This document shows, in pieces, positions 36,241-44,828 of a stretch of 64,000 nucleotides of DNA. How positions within the stretch are numbered: position 1 is the stretch's first letter; every line of letters starts with the position of its first letter. This DNA comes from Dyella marensis (lineage in GTDB: Bacteria; Pseudomonadota; Gammaproteobacteria; Xanthomonadales; Rhodanobacteraceae). The position numbers were made by a program, and so were the translations under genes. The stretch covers positions 1 through 64,000 of the forward strand of contig NZ_FONH01000017.1 of NCBI RefSeq assembly GCF_900112865.1, in the 5' to 3' direction. A model generated the notes under the pieces. It saw only the letters and a list, made by a program, of their open reading frames with translations. It searched no databases and was not told the DNA's origin.

Positions 36241-37205
36241 GCGCAGCGCCGCCTAGTTCCGTCATCCACGTCATGGCCGGCGTCCTGGTCGACCCGGCCG
36301 GACGCGTGCTGCTGGCGCAGCGGCCGGCTGGTAAGCACCTGGCCGGCACGTGGGAATTTCCCGGCGGCAAGCTCGAACCCGGCGAAACGGCCGAGGCTGG
36401 GCTGGCGCGCGAACTGCTTGAAGAACTGGGCATCGCGATCGGGCCGGCCGAGCCGCTGACCCGGGTGCCCTGGGCTTACGGCGAGAAGCGGCTGCTGCTC
36501 GATGCCTGGCTGCTGCGTCAGTGGGAGCGCGAGCCACTGCCGCTGGAGCACGAGGCCTTGCAGTGGGCCGATCCGCAGGCGGTCGACCTGGCGCAGCTGG
36601 CGCCGGCCGACCGCGCCATCCTGCAGGCCTTGCGCCTGCCGCCGCATTATCCGATCACCCCTGCGGACCTGCCGCCGGAGGCCTTCGATGCCTGCGCCGG
36701 CATGCTGCGCGATGCGCTGGCGCGGGGCGAGCGTTTGTTGCAGCTGCGCCTGCCGCTATGGCCGCACGCGCGGTTGCGCGAGCTGGCCGCGGCGCTGCTG
36801 CCGGAGGCGTCGAGCCGCGGTGCGCAGCTGCTGCTGAACGGCGATGTCGAGGGCGCTCGCGCGCTCGGCCCCGGCATCGGCGTGCAACTGAAGGCCTCCC
36901 AACTGGATGCATGGACGGCGCGCCCCTTGCCGTGGAACCAGCCGGTGGGAGCCAGCTGCCACGATGCCGGCGAACTGGCGCGGGCGCTGGGCGCGGGCGC
37001 CGATTTCGCGACCTTGTCGCCGGTCGCCGTCACCGCGACCCATCCGGATATCGCCGCCATGGGCTGGCCGGCTTTCGCCGCGCTGGCCGAGGCGGCTGCG
37101 CTGCCGGTCTATGCGCTGGGTGGCATGAGTGCGGCGGATATGGAGCGCGCACGCGCTGCGGGCGGGCAGGGCGTGGCGGGTATCCGAGGCTTCTGGAACC
37201 GCTGA
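36237..37205 (+). CDS. mutT: Nudix hydrolase (MutT) fused to a TenI/thiamine-phosphate-synthase-like domain
   Basis: 322 residues. Residues 8-130: MutT with Nudix box GGKLEPGETAEAGLARELLEELGI, likely removing 8-oxo-dGTP. Residues 140-322: a TIM-barrel TenI-like domain (RDALARGERLLQLRLP, GIGVQLKASQL, GASCHDAGELARALGAGADFATLSPV, VYALGGMSAADMERARAAGGQGVAGIRGFW). The fused form is common in gammaproteobacteria; the role of the second domain is not settled. Start is probably TTG 36237, coupled to the folA stop, because the first beta strand (SSVIHVMAGV) begins before the ATG at 36273. Converges on coaE. Confidence 0.87.
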   Translation: MSAAPPSSVIHVMAGVLVDPAGRVLLAQRPAGKHLAGTWEFPGGKLEPGETAEAGLARELLEELGIAIGPAEPLTRVPWAYGEKRLLLDAWLLRQWEREPLPLEHEALQWADPQAVDLAQLAPADRAILQALRLPPHYPITPADLPPEAFDACAGMLRDALARGERLLQLRLPLWPHARLRELAAALLPEASSRGAQLLLNGDVEGARALGPGIGVQLKASQLDAWTARPLPWNQPVGASCHDAGELARALGAGADFATLSPVAVTATHPDIAAMGWPAFAALAEAAALPVYALGGMSAADMERARAAGGQGVAGIRGFWNR

Positions 37206-37219
37206 GCGGCGCCGCTCAG
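37202..37219. terminator. Perfect palindrome carrying the stop codons of two convergent genes
   Basis: CTGAGCGGC/GCCGCTCAG is an uninterrupted 18 bp palindrome. The TGA of the mutT fusion (37203-37205) lies in the left arm and the TGA of coaE (37218-37216 on the minus strand) in the right arm. There is no T tract, so a terminator role is tentative. Confidence 0.45.
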
Positions 37220-37836
37220 GCCTGCGTCCTGGCCAGCGCCAGATAGCGTTCGTGCAGGGTGGCGACGGCGGCATCCAGGGCCGCTTCCTCGCCGTGGTTC
37301 TCGATCACGTCGTCGGCCAGGGCGAGCCGTTCTTCGCGGCGCGCCTGGCGCTCGATCATGCGGCGGGCCAGCGGCTCGTCGATGCCGTCGCGCTGGACCA
37401 GCCGCGCCAGCTGCGCTTCTTCCGGCGCATCGACCACCAGGATGCGGTCCACCCAGCGGTAATGCGCGATGTTCTCGGCCAGCAGCGGAATCGCCAGCAG
37501 GCAGTACGGGCCATGGTCGGTGCCGGCGCGTTCGCGCAGCCAGCTGCGCACGCGCGGGTGGGTGATGGCTTCGAGCTGGCGCCGCGCCATGTCGTCGGCG
37601 AACACGCGCCGGCGCATCGCGGCGCGGTCGAGCTGGCCGCTGTCGTCCAGCACGCCGGGGCCGAAGGTCTGCACGATCGCCGCCAGGCCTTCGCTGCCGG
37701 GCTTGACCACTTCGCGCGCGGCGATGTCGGCGTCGTAGATCGCGATGCCCCGCGCCTCGAAGCGGCGCGTCACCGCGCTCTTGCCGGAGGCGATCCCGCC
37801 GGTGAGCGCGACGACGTAGGAGCGCGGCGCGTTCAC
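37216..37836 (-). CDS. coaE: Dephospho-CoA kinase CoaE
   Basis: 206 residues. Final step of CoA synthesis: phosphorylates the 3'-hydroxyl of dephospho-CoA. P-loop LTGGIASGKSAV, YDADIAAREVVKPGS (substrate Asp), and the lid motif RDGIDEPLARRMIERQ. GTG start at 37836 overlaps the pilD stop by 4 bp (GTGA). The pilB-pilC-pilD-coaE order is conserved in Xanthomonadales and Pseudomonas relatives. Confidence 0.94.
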   Translation of the reverse strand: MNAPRSYVVALTGGIASGKSAVTRRFEARGIAIYDADIAAREVVKPGSEGLAAIVQTFGPGVLDDSGQLDRAAMRRRVFADDMARRQLEAITHPRVRSWLRERAGTDHGPYCLLAIPLLAENIAHYRWVDRILVVDAPEEAQLARLVQRDGIDEPLARRMIERQARREERLALADDVIENHGEEAALDAAVATLHERYLALARTQA

Positions 37837-38699
37837 CGCAGGCCGGTCAGCTGCATATAGGCGTGCAGCAGGCCGTCGCCGGCCACGAACCACAGCCAGC
37901 CGGCCATGGCGATGAACGGCCCGAACGGCATCGGCAGCTCGCGCTGGTGCTTGCGCAGGGCGATCAGCGTGCCGCCGACCACCGCGCCGACCAGCGAAGA
38001 CAACAGCACGATCGGCAGCAGCGCGCCCGCGCCCATCCACGCGCCCAGCGCGGCCAGCAGCTTGAAGTCGCCGTAGCCCATGCCTTCCTTGCCGGTGGCC
38101 AGCTTGAACAGCCAGTACACGCTCCACAGGCTGAGGTAGCCGACGGCGGCGCCGATAATCGCCGCGGTGGGCGAGACGAACATCGGCAGCAGGCTCAGCA
38201 GCAGGCCCAGCCACAGCAGCGGATAGTTAAGCTGGTCCGGCAGGTACTGGGTGCGGAAGTCGATGCCGGCCAGCGCGATCAGCATCCAGGTGAAGACCAG
38301 GCCGGCCAGTGCCGGCAGGGTCGGGCCGAACTTCCACACCACCACGGCGCTGAGCACGCCGCTGAGCAATTCCACCAGCGGGTACTGGATCGAGATCGGT
38401 ACCTGGCAGTAGCGGCAGCGGCCGCGCAGCAGCAGCCAGCCGAACACCGGGATGTTGTCGAGGGCCGACAGGCGGTGCTTGCACTGCGGGCAGTGCGAGG
38501 GTTCGAACACGATGCCCGGGGGCAGGGGCGCGGCTTCTTCGGCGTCCAGTTCCAGCACGTCGCGCGCTTCGCTGCGCCACATCGCCGTCATCCGCTCGGG
38601 CAGGCGCAGGATCACCACGTTGAGGAAGCTGCCCACGAGCAGGCCGAGCACGGCCGCCACGGTGATCCAGGCCCAAAGGGGAAGCTCAGGCATCGTCAT
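37833..38699 (-). CDS. pilD: Type IV prepilin peptidase / N-methyltransferase PilD
   Basis: 288 residues, eight helices. The cytoplasmic loop carries the zinc tetracysteine motif CPQC...CRYC; the two catalytic aspartates lie in LAGIDFRTQYLPD and GYGDFKLLA (GxGD). It cuts the leader of prepilins at Gly-Phe and N-methylates the new terminus; substrates include the two pilins at 58525 and 59287 and T2SS pseudopilins. GSFLNVVILRLP is the conserved N-terminal motif. A terminator separates it from pilC. Confidence 0.96.
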   Translation of the reverse strand: MTMPELPLWAWITVAAVLGLLVGSFLNVVILRLPERMTAMWRSEARDVLELDAEEAAPLPPGIVFEPSHCPQCKHRLSALDNIPVFGWLLLRGRCRYCQVPISIQYPLVELLSGVLSAVVVWKFGPTLPALAGLVFTWMLIALAGIDFRTQYLPDQLNYPLLWLGLLLSLLPMFVSPTAAIIGAAVGYLSLWSVYWLFKLATGKEGMGYGDFKLLAALGAWMGAGALLPIVLLSSLVGAVVGGTLIALRKHQRELPMPFGPFIAMAGWLWFVAGDGLLHAYMQLTGLR

Positions 38700-38723
38700 T
38701 TCGCGCCGATGATTTCGAGGGCT

Positions 38724-38757
38724 ATAAAAAAAGCCCCCCTCCCGACGGGAGAGGGGC
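38724..38757 (-). terminator. Terminator between pilC and pilD
   Basis: On the minus strand GCCCCTCTCCC-GTC-GGGAGGGGGGC (38733-38757) is followed by a T run (38726-38732). One mismatch in an 11 bp stem. The core CCCCTCTCCCGTCGGGAG is the same as hairpin 1 of the dispersed three-hairpin repeat. It would attenuate pilC transcription before pilD. Confidence 0.8.
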
Positions 38758-38771
38758 TCGGATGCGAGAGC

Positions 38772-40040
38772 TTACACCGTGCCCGCGAGCTTGAAGATCG
38801 GCAGGTACAGCGACACCACCATGCCGCCCACCAGCACGCCGAGGATCACCATGATCAGCGGCTCGAGCAGGGTAGAGAGGGTGTCGACGGCGTTGTTGAC
38901 CTCTTCCTCGTAGAACTCGGCCACCTTGAACAGCATGTTGTCCAGGGCGCCGGATTCCTCGCCGATGGCGGTCATCTGCACCACCATGTTCGGGAACAGG
39001 CCGGTCTGGCGCATGGCCAGCTGCAGCTGGTGGCCGACCGCGACGTCGTCGCGCATCTGCCGGACCGCATCGCCGTACACGATGCTGCCGGTGGCGCCGG
39101 CCACCGCCTCCATCGCTTCCACCAGCGGCACGCCGGCGCGGAAGGTCACGCCGAGGGTGCGCGCGAAGCGGGCGATGGCGGACTGGCGCAGGATGTTGCC
39201 GATGACCGGGAGCCTGAGCATCACGCGGTCCAGGAAGTGCGCCACTGCCGGCGAACGGTTCTTGGCCATCACCAGGGCGACGATGCTGCCCACGATGACG
39301 CCGATCACCACGTACCAGTAGCTCTGCATGAACTGCGAGGCGGAGATCACGATCTGGGTCGGGGCCGGCAGTTCCGCGCCGGCGTCCTTGAAGGTCTGCT
39401 GGAACACCGGCACCACGAACAGCAGCAGGATCATGCTGACCAGCATGGCCACCACCAGCACCATCACCGGATAGAACAGGGCCTTCTTGATCTTGCTCTT
39501 GATGCCCTCCATCCGCTCCTTGTAGGTGGCCACGGTGTCCAGCACCGTGTCGAGCACACCGGCGGATTCGCCCGCGTGCACCAGGTTGCGGTAGAGCTCG
39601 TCGAACTCGACGGGATACTTGCCCAGCGCCTCGTGCAGCGCGGCGCCGCCCTCGATGTTCTGCTTCACATCGACCAGCATGTTCTTGAAGCGGACGTTCT
39701 TCTGGCCGTCGGCGATGATGTCGAAGGACTGCACCATCGGCACGCCGGAGGCCATCATGGTGGCGATCTGGCGGCTGAAGATGGCGACGTCGCGCGGCTT
39801 GACCTTGCTGCCGGCGGCGCCGAACAGGGGCTTGGACTTCTCGCGCACCGTCTGCGGATTCATGCCCTGGCGGCGCAGTTCCGCCTTCACCAGCGAAGCG
39901 TTCTTCGCCGGCATCTCGCCCTTCATGCGCTTGCCGCGCTTGTCCAGCGCGATCCAGTCGTACATGGTCAACTGGCTGACGGCGGCGCGCGCCGCGCCGC
40001 GGGCGCGAGCGTCTTTGGCTGCCGTGACTGCTGTGGCCAT
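38772..40040 (-). CDS. pilC: Type IV pilus inner-membrane platform protein PilC
   Basis: 422 residues. Two GspF domains (about 85-210 and 290-410) with signatures FSRQIATMMASGVPMVQSFDII and FARTLGVTFRAGVPLVEAMEAV, and helices near 185-215, 235-260 and 395-415. It is the platform that couples PilB/PilT rotation to pilin insertion. Start ATG 40040 follows GGGGGA. Downstream of pilB by 142 bp; pilA, often found between or beside these genes, is displaced 16 kb away. Confidence 0.95.
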   Translation of the reverse strand: MATAVTAAKDARARGAARAAVSQLTMYDWIALDKRGKRMKGEMPAKNASLVKAELRRQGMNPQTVREKSKPLFGAAGSKVKPRDVAIFSRQIATMMASGVPMVQSFDIIADGQKNVRFKNMLVDVKQNIEGGAALHEALGKYPVEFDELYRNLVHAGESAGVLDTVLDTVATYKERMEGIKSKIKKALFYPVMVLVVAMLVSMILLLFVVPVFQQTFKDAGAELPAPTQIVISASQFMQSYWYVVIGVIVGSIVALVMAKNRSPAVAHFLDRVMLRLPVIGNILRQSAIARFARTLGVTFRAGVPLVEAMEAVAGATGSIVYGDAVRQMRDDVAVGHQLQLAMRQTGLFPNMVVQMTAIGEESGALDNMLFKVAEFYEEEVNNAVDTLSTLLEPLIMVILGVLVGGMVVSLYLPIFKLAGTV

Positions 40041-40182
40041 ACGAGAATTCCCCCTTCGAGCTTGCCGGCCAGGAGCCGGCGGCAAATTTCATGCAGCTTA
40101 GTGCAAATATCCCCAGGCAATCCGTGCCTTGGCACGCAACTCCAATGTTACCGGCGTCCCGTCCTGTGCGGCCGGGCCGGCC

Positions 40183-41904
40183 TCAGTCCTTGGTGACGCG
40201 GTCGATCTCGGCCAGGCTGGTGACGCCCTGCTTGACCTTCAGCAGGGCCGAGGCGCGCAGGTCGTTGATGCCGGCCTTGCGCGACACCTCGGCGATCTGC
40301 ATCGCATTGCCGCCCTGCAGCACGATCTTCTGGATGTCCTCCAGCATCGGCATCACCTGGTAGATGCCCACGCGGCCCTTGTAGCCCTCGTTGCAGTTGT
40401 CGCAGCCGACCGCTTCGTACAGGGTGAGGCCGGCGTCGATGTCTTCCTGGGTGAAGCCGGCGGCCAGCAGGGTCGCCGCCGGCAGGTCCAGCGGTTTCTT
40501 GCAGTCGTGCAGGCGGCGCGCCAGGCGCTGGGCGATCACCAGCGTGACCGACGAGGTGATGTTGTAGGGCGCGATGCCCATGTTCATCAGGCGCGAGATG
40601 GTCTGCGGCGCGTCGTTGGTATGCAGGGTGGACAGCACCATGTGGCCGGTCTGCGCGGCCTTGATGGCGATCTCGGCGGTTTCCAGGTCGCGGATTTCGC
40701 CGACCATGATCACGTCCGGATCCTGGCGCAGGAAGGAGCGCAGGGCCGCCGCGAAGGTCATGCCGCGCTTGGTGTTCTGCTGGACCTGGTTGATGCCCTC
40801 GACGCGGATTTCGACCGGATCCTCGACCGTGGAGATGTTGCGCTCGTTGGTGTTGAGGATATTGAGCGCGGTGTACAGCGACACGGTCTTGCCCGAGCCG
40901 GTGGGGCCGGTGACCAGCACCATGCCGTAGGGCTTGTGGATCGCGTTGACGTAGAGCTCTTTCTGCACTTCCTCGTAGCCGAGCTTGTCGATGCCCAGCT
41001 TGGCGGTGGAGGCGTCCAGGATACGCAGCACGATCTTCTCGCCGAACAGCGTGGGCAGCGTGCTGACGCGGAAGTCGACCGAGCGGCTCTTGGACAGGTT
41101 GAGCTTGATGCGGCCGTCCTGCGGCACGCGGCGCTCGGCGATGTCCAGGCCGGCCATTACCTTCAGGCGCGAGGAAATGCGCGTGGCCAGCTTCATCGGC
41201 GGGCTGGCCACCGCGCGCAGCATGCCGTCCATGCGCAGGCGCACCCGGTAATTGGTCTCGAACGGCTCGAAGTGGATGTCCGAGGCGCCGCGCTTGATCG
41301 CGTCCACCAGGATCTTGTTGACGAACTTGACCACCGGGGCGTCGTCGTTCGCCGTGGCGTCGATGCCGGTGGAATCGCCGTCGTCGTCGCCGGCTTCGAG
41401 CGCCAGCTCCTCCAGGCCGTCGCCGCCGAGGTCGGGGACAGAGGAGCTCATCGAGCTGAGCGCGCCCTCGATCACCCGGTGCAGCTGGGCGCGCTCGACC
41501 AGGATCGGTTCCACCATGCAGTTGGAGTGGAACTTGATCTCGTCCAGCGCATGCGACTGCATCGGATCGGCGATGCCGACGAACAGGCGCTTGCCGCGGC
41601 GGAACAGGGGCAGGGCGTGATGCTTGTTGATCAGTGCCTCGCTGATCAGGTTCAGCGGCATGTTGGCCGGCTGCAGCGCGGACACGTCCATCGCCGGCAT
41701 GCCGAACTCGGCCGAGGCGAGCTGGGTGAGGCGGCCGCTGTCGACCAGGCCGTGATCCAGCAGCCAGGCGGTCAGCGAAGTCTTGCCCTGGGTCGAGTCG
41801 AGCACCGCCTTGCGCACGTCCGGCTCGGGGAGGACCCCCTCCGATACCAGGCGCCGGGCCATGCCGGACAGCCCTGCCAGAGACGGTTGCATTTGCGTCG
41901 CCAT
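40183..41904 (-). CDS. pilB: Type IV pilus extension ATPase PilB
   Basis: 573 residues. N-terminal MshEN/N1 domain (1-about 145), acidic linker (LALEAGDDDGDSTG), then the secretion ATPase core: Walker A GPTGSGKT (Lys339), Asp box ISTVEDPVEI, Walker B DPDVIMVGEIRD, His box STLHTNDAP. A C-terminal zinc-type CDNC is present, but its upstream partner reads LHDCKK with one Cys, so the tetracysteine site is incomplete. Powers pilus assembly. Divergent from the glycan island. Confidence 0.95.
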   Translation of the reverse strand: MATQMQPSLAGLSGMARRLVSEGVLPEPDVRKAVLDSTQGKTSLTAWLLDHGLVDSGRLTQLASAEFGMPAMDVSALQPANMPLNLISEALINKHHALPLFRRGKRLFVGIADPMQSHALDEIKFHSNCMVEPILVERAQLHRVIEGALSSMSSSVPDLGGDGLEELALEAGDDDGDSTGIDATANDDAPVVKFVNKILVDAIKRGASDIHFEPFETNYRVRLRMDGMLRAVASPPMKLATRISSRLKVMAGLDIAERRVPQDGRIKLNLSKSRSVDFRVSTLPTLFGEKIVLRILDASTAKLGIDKLGYEEVQKELYVNAIHKPYGMVLVTGPTGSGKTVSLYTALNILNTNERNISTVEDPVEIRVEGINQVQQNTKRGMTFAAALRSFLRQDPDVIMVGEIRDLETAEIAIKAAQTGHMVLSTLHTNDAPQTISRLMNMGIAPYNITSSVTLVIAQRLARRLHDCKKPLDLPAATLLAAGFTQEDIDAGLTLYEAVGCDNCNEGYKGRVGIYQVMPMLEDIQKIVLQGGNAMQIAEVSRKAGINDLRASALLKVKQGVTSLAEIDRVTKD

Positions 41905-41963
41905 GATCTGAATGTCGTCCAGCCCCCTGATTGGCGGGGAATTTACCGCAGATGTCGCGACCG

Positions 41964-42000
41964 GTCACCCTTCCGTCGGGGCCAATGACGGGAAGGTGAC
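41964..42000. promoter_or_regulatory. Imperfect inverted repeat between pilB and the glycan island
   Basis: GTCACCCTTCCGTC (41964-41977) and GACGGGAAGGTGAC (41987-42000) pair over most of 14 bp with a shifted C. It is about 60-96 bp upstream of pilB and 141-177 bp upstream of the first glycan gene. A shared operator for the divergent units or a leader hairpin are both possible. Confidence 0.3.
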
Positions 42001-42140
42001 TCCATGCACAGTTTGGCCGGCTTCGCAGGGCTTTGCGGCGTGGCCGCCGCGTCGCGAAAAAGTGGTGGTTTCGTCAATTCGGCCACAGCCGCCCCTGTGC
42101 AGGCAGGCTATCATTCGCGTTTACGCTCGGGGGAGTCATT

Positions 42141-42995
42141 TTGGACCGTATCAGTATCGTTTTGCCGGCCAAGAACGAGGCCGCGGCCCTGAAGACCCTG
42201 CTGCCGCGCCTGCGGGCGGCCCAGCCGGACGCCGAGATCATCGTGGTGGACGATGGCTCCACCGACGACACCCGCGAGATCTGCGCCGCCGCCGGCGTCC
42301 AGTGCCAGTCCTCGCCGTATTCGATGGGCAACGGCGCGGCGATCAAGCGCGGCGCCCGCGCCGCCACCGGCGACATCCTGGTCTTCATGGACGGCGACGG
42401 CCAGCACGACCCCGCCGACATCGCCCGCCTGCTGGCCAGGCTGGCCGAAGGCTACGACATGGTGGTCGGCGCCCGCGACTGGGGCAGCCAGGCCGGCGTC
42501 GGGCGGGGCGTGGCCAATACCATCTACAACTGGCTGGCGACGCGGATGACGGGGCATGTGGTGGCGGACCTGACGTCGGGGTTTCGGGCGGTGCGTGCGA
42601 GCCGGTTCCGGGAGTTCCTGCATCTGCTGCCCAACGGGTTCTCGTATCCGACCACCAGCACCATGGCTTTCTTCCGCAGCGCGTATCCCGTCGCCTATCT
42701 GCCGATCAAGGCCGCGCAGCGCATCGGCAAGAGCCACATCAAGCCCTTGCGCGACGGCATGCGCTTTCTCCTGATCATCTTCAAGATCGCCACGCTGTAT
42801 TCCCCGCTCAAGCTGTTCGTGCCGGCCAGCGTGGTGTTCTTCCTGCTGGGCTGCCTCAATTACGCCTGGACGTTCATCCACGAGGGACGGCTGACGAACA
42901 TGAGCACGCTGCTGTGGAGCGCGGCCGTGATCGTCTTCCTGATCGGCCTGGTATCGGAGCAGATTACAGCCCTGACCTATCGCCGTGATGCCTGA
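42141..42995 (+). CDS. GT2 glycosyltransferase, polyprenyl-phosphate-sugar synthase (DPM1)-like
   Basis: 284 residues. GT-A domain with RISIVLPAKNEAAAL, VVDDGSTDDT and the metal motif MDGDGQHD, acceptor region ADLTSGFRAVRASRF, then two C-terminal helices (about 212-235 and 245-275). This layout is that of dolichol/undecaprenyl-phosphate sugar synthases, which make the lipid-P-sugar donors used by GT-C enzymes, two of which are encoded at the other end of the island. Start TTG at 42141 has a GGGGGAG site 6 bp upstream; no ATG fits. Substrate unknown. Confidence 0.82.
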   Translation: MDRISIVLPAKNEAAALKTLLPRLRAAQPDAEIIVVDDGSTDDTREICAAAGVQCQSSPYSMGNGAAIKRGARAATGDILVFMDGDGQHDPADIARLLARLAEGYDMVVGARDWGSQAGVGRGVANTIYNWLATRMTGHVVADLTSGFRAVRASRFREFLHLLPNGFSYPTTSTMAFFRSAYPVAYLPIKAAQRIGKSHIKPLRDGMRFLLIIFKIATLYSPLKLFVPASVVFFLLGCLNYAWTFIHEGRLTNMSTLLWSAAVIVFLIGLVSEQITALTYRRDA

Positions 42996-43037
42996 TCCGG
43001 ACATCGTAGACCGGGCGACCATCGGTATCGATGCCGC

Positions 43038-43997
43038 ATGAAGATCCAGGTATTCATTCCCACCTTCAACCGGGCCGACAAGCTCCGCCGAGCCGTTGAA
43101 AGCGTCCTGGCGCAGCCGGTTCCCGGCTTGGAAGTGGTGGTGCTGGACAATCATTCCGAAGACCGCACGGAAGAGGTGCTCGGCGAGCTGTCGAGGCGCG
43201 ACGCGCGCATCCGGCATATCCGCCGTCCGCAGAACATCGGCATGATTCCCAATATGAACGCCATCCGCGACCTGGTCGATGGCGATTTCTTCGCGATGCT
43301 GCCGGATGACGATGTGTACGAGCCCTGTTTCCTGGAGGAAGCGCTTGAACGCTTCCGGCAGAACGCGGATGTCGATTTCGTCGCCTGCAATGCGCTGACG
43401 AAGATCGGCGATCGCGTAGAGAAGAGTCAGCTGGATTACTGGCGGGAAGGGCGGTGCGGCAAGGGTACGGCGGTACTGAAGTGCCTGCTCGGCCACTATC
43501 CACTGATCACGAATGTCTTGTTCCGTTCGTCATTGCGGGAGCGCTTCTTCTTCTATCCCGAACTCGGCAATGTCGCAGACGGCTTTATCCTGACCTGCCT
43601 GTTTGCCAGCCGCCATTCGTATATATCGAAACGAGTGACCGGCTATTGGAATAATGACGGCGAGAATGCTTCTGTGGCGCGCGCGCCGAATCCGGTCGAT
43701 ATCGCGAATGTCGCGTTGAGCGAATATGCGCTCTATCGAAAGGCGATTTCAGCCGGCGAGCTTCCGGCGCGGTGGCTGCCCGTGCTGGCGCTGAAGCGCA
43801 ACCTGAGCATCCTGATGGCGTCGAGAAAGATCGGTTTCGACAGGATTCGCAATGAAAGCCGGATGATGGAACTTGTCCGTCCGTCGACGGTGCTCTGGCT
43901 GCGCCTCCTGGATCGCGCGCGAGTGATCGCGATCTTCGTCGGCGCCTTGAGCTTTGCCCGTAAGTGCTATCGCCGGGTCATGGTCTCTGCCCACTGA
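43038..43997 (+). CDS. GT2 family glycosyltransferase
   Basis: 319 residues. IQVFIPTFNRADKLRRAVESVL, VVVLDNHSEDRT, the GMIPNMNAIRDLV loop and the DXD-like LPDDDVYEP are standard GT-A/GT2 features. A C-terminal amphipathic/basic segment could associate with the membrane. It probably adds one sugar to the lipid-linked glycan. Codons include more A/T-ending and AGG/AGT types than the flanks, consistent with the island being acquired. Confidence 0.85.
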   Translation: MKIQVFIPTFNRADKLRRAVESVLAQPVPGLEVVVLDNHSEDRTEEVLGELSRRDARIRHIRRPQNIGMIPNMNAIRDLVDGDFFAMLPDDDVYEPCFLEEALERFRQNADVDFVACNALTKIGDRVEKSQLDYWREGRCGKGTAVLKCLLGHYPLITNVLFRSSLRERFFFYPELGNVADGFILTCLFASRHSYISKRVTGYWNNDGENASVARAPNPVDIANVALSEYALYRKAISAGELPARWLPVLALKRNLSILMASRKIGFDRIRNESRMMELVRPSTVLWLRLLDRARVIAIFVGALSFARKCYRRVMVSAH

Positions 43998-44051
43998 ACA
44001 GTGGCGCGGCGAAGTGCCGGTTGGCTTGATTCTGTTTGAGGATGGAACATC

Positions 44052-44828
44052 ATGAAGGCAGTGATACTCGCGGGTGGATTGGGAACTCGCATATCCGAAG
44101 AGACGCACCTCAGGCCCAAGCCGATGATCGAGATCGGCGGGAAGCCGATGCTGTGGCACATCATGAAGATCTACTCCGCCTATGGCGTCAACGACTTCGT
44201 GATCTGCTGCGGCTACAAGGGCTACATCATCAAGGAGTACTTCGCCAATTATTTCCTCCACATGTCGGATGTGACATTCGATATCGCCAACAATCAGATG
44301 TCCGTCCACGAGAAGCACGCGGAGCCATGGCGGGTCACGCTGGTGGACACCGGGGACGACACCATGACCGGCGGCCGCCTGGGGCGTGTCGCTCCTTATG
44401 TGAAGGATGAGGAGTTCTTCTTTTTCACCTACGGCGATGGCGTGTCCGACCTGGATATCGCCGCGCAGATGGCATTCCATCGGTCGCACGGAAAATTGGC
44501 CACGATCACGGCCGTGCAGCCGCCGGGGCGCTACGGCGCATTGCGCACGGATGGCCATGCCGTCAGCGGCTTCATGGAGAAACCGCCGGGCGATGGCGGG
44601 CTGATCAACGGAGGCTTTTTCGTCCTCTCGCCTAAGTGCCTGGACCTGATCGAGAGTGACGGCACGGTATGGGAACTCGGGCCGCTGTCGCGGCTGGCGG
44701 AGATGGGCGAGCTCATGGCGTTCGAGCATCGAGGGTTCTGGCAGGCGATGGACACGCTGCGCGAAAAAAATGCGCTGGAGGAACTGTGGTCTTCGGGCGC
44801 CGCGCCCTGGAAGGTGTGGCATCCATGA
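44052..44828 (+). CDS. rfbF: Glucose-1-phosphate cytidylyltransferase RfbF
   Basis: 258 residues. Makes CDP-glucose from CTP and glucose-1-P. ILAGGLGTRISEETHLRPKPMIEIGGKPMLWHIMKIYSAYG, IKEYFANYF, TGGRLGRV, FFFTYGDGVSD (metal-binding Asp) and NGGFFVLSP are diagnostic of the cytidylyl rather than thymidylyl class. First enzyme of the CDP-sugar pathway in the island; overlaps rfbG by 4 bp (ATGA). Confidence 0.95.
   Translation: MKAVILAGGLGTRISEETHLRPKPMIEIGGKPMLWHIMKIYSAYGVNDFVICCGYKGYIIKEYFANYFLHMSDVTFDIANNQMSVHEKHAEPWRVTLVDTGDDTMTGGRLGRVAPYVKDEEFFFFTYGDGVSDLDIAAQMAFHRSHGKLATITAVQPPGRYGALRTDGHAVSGFMEKPPGDGGLINGGFFVLSPKCLDLIESDGTVWELGPLSRLAEMGELMAFEHRGFWQAMDTLREKNALEELWSSGAAPWKVWHP

Noticed and set aside
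42041-42056. Possible sigma-54 site TGGCCGCCGCGTCGC before the first glycan gene
   Set aside because: Spacing is right but the stretch is purely GC-rich and lacks the TTGC half; likely chance.
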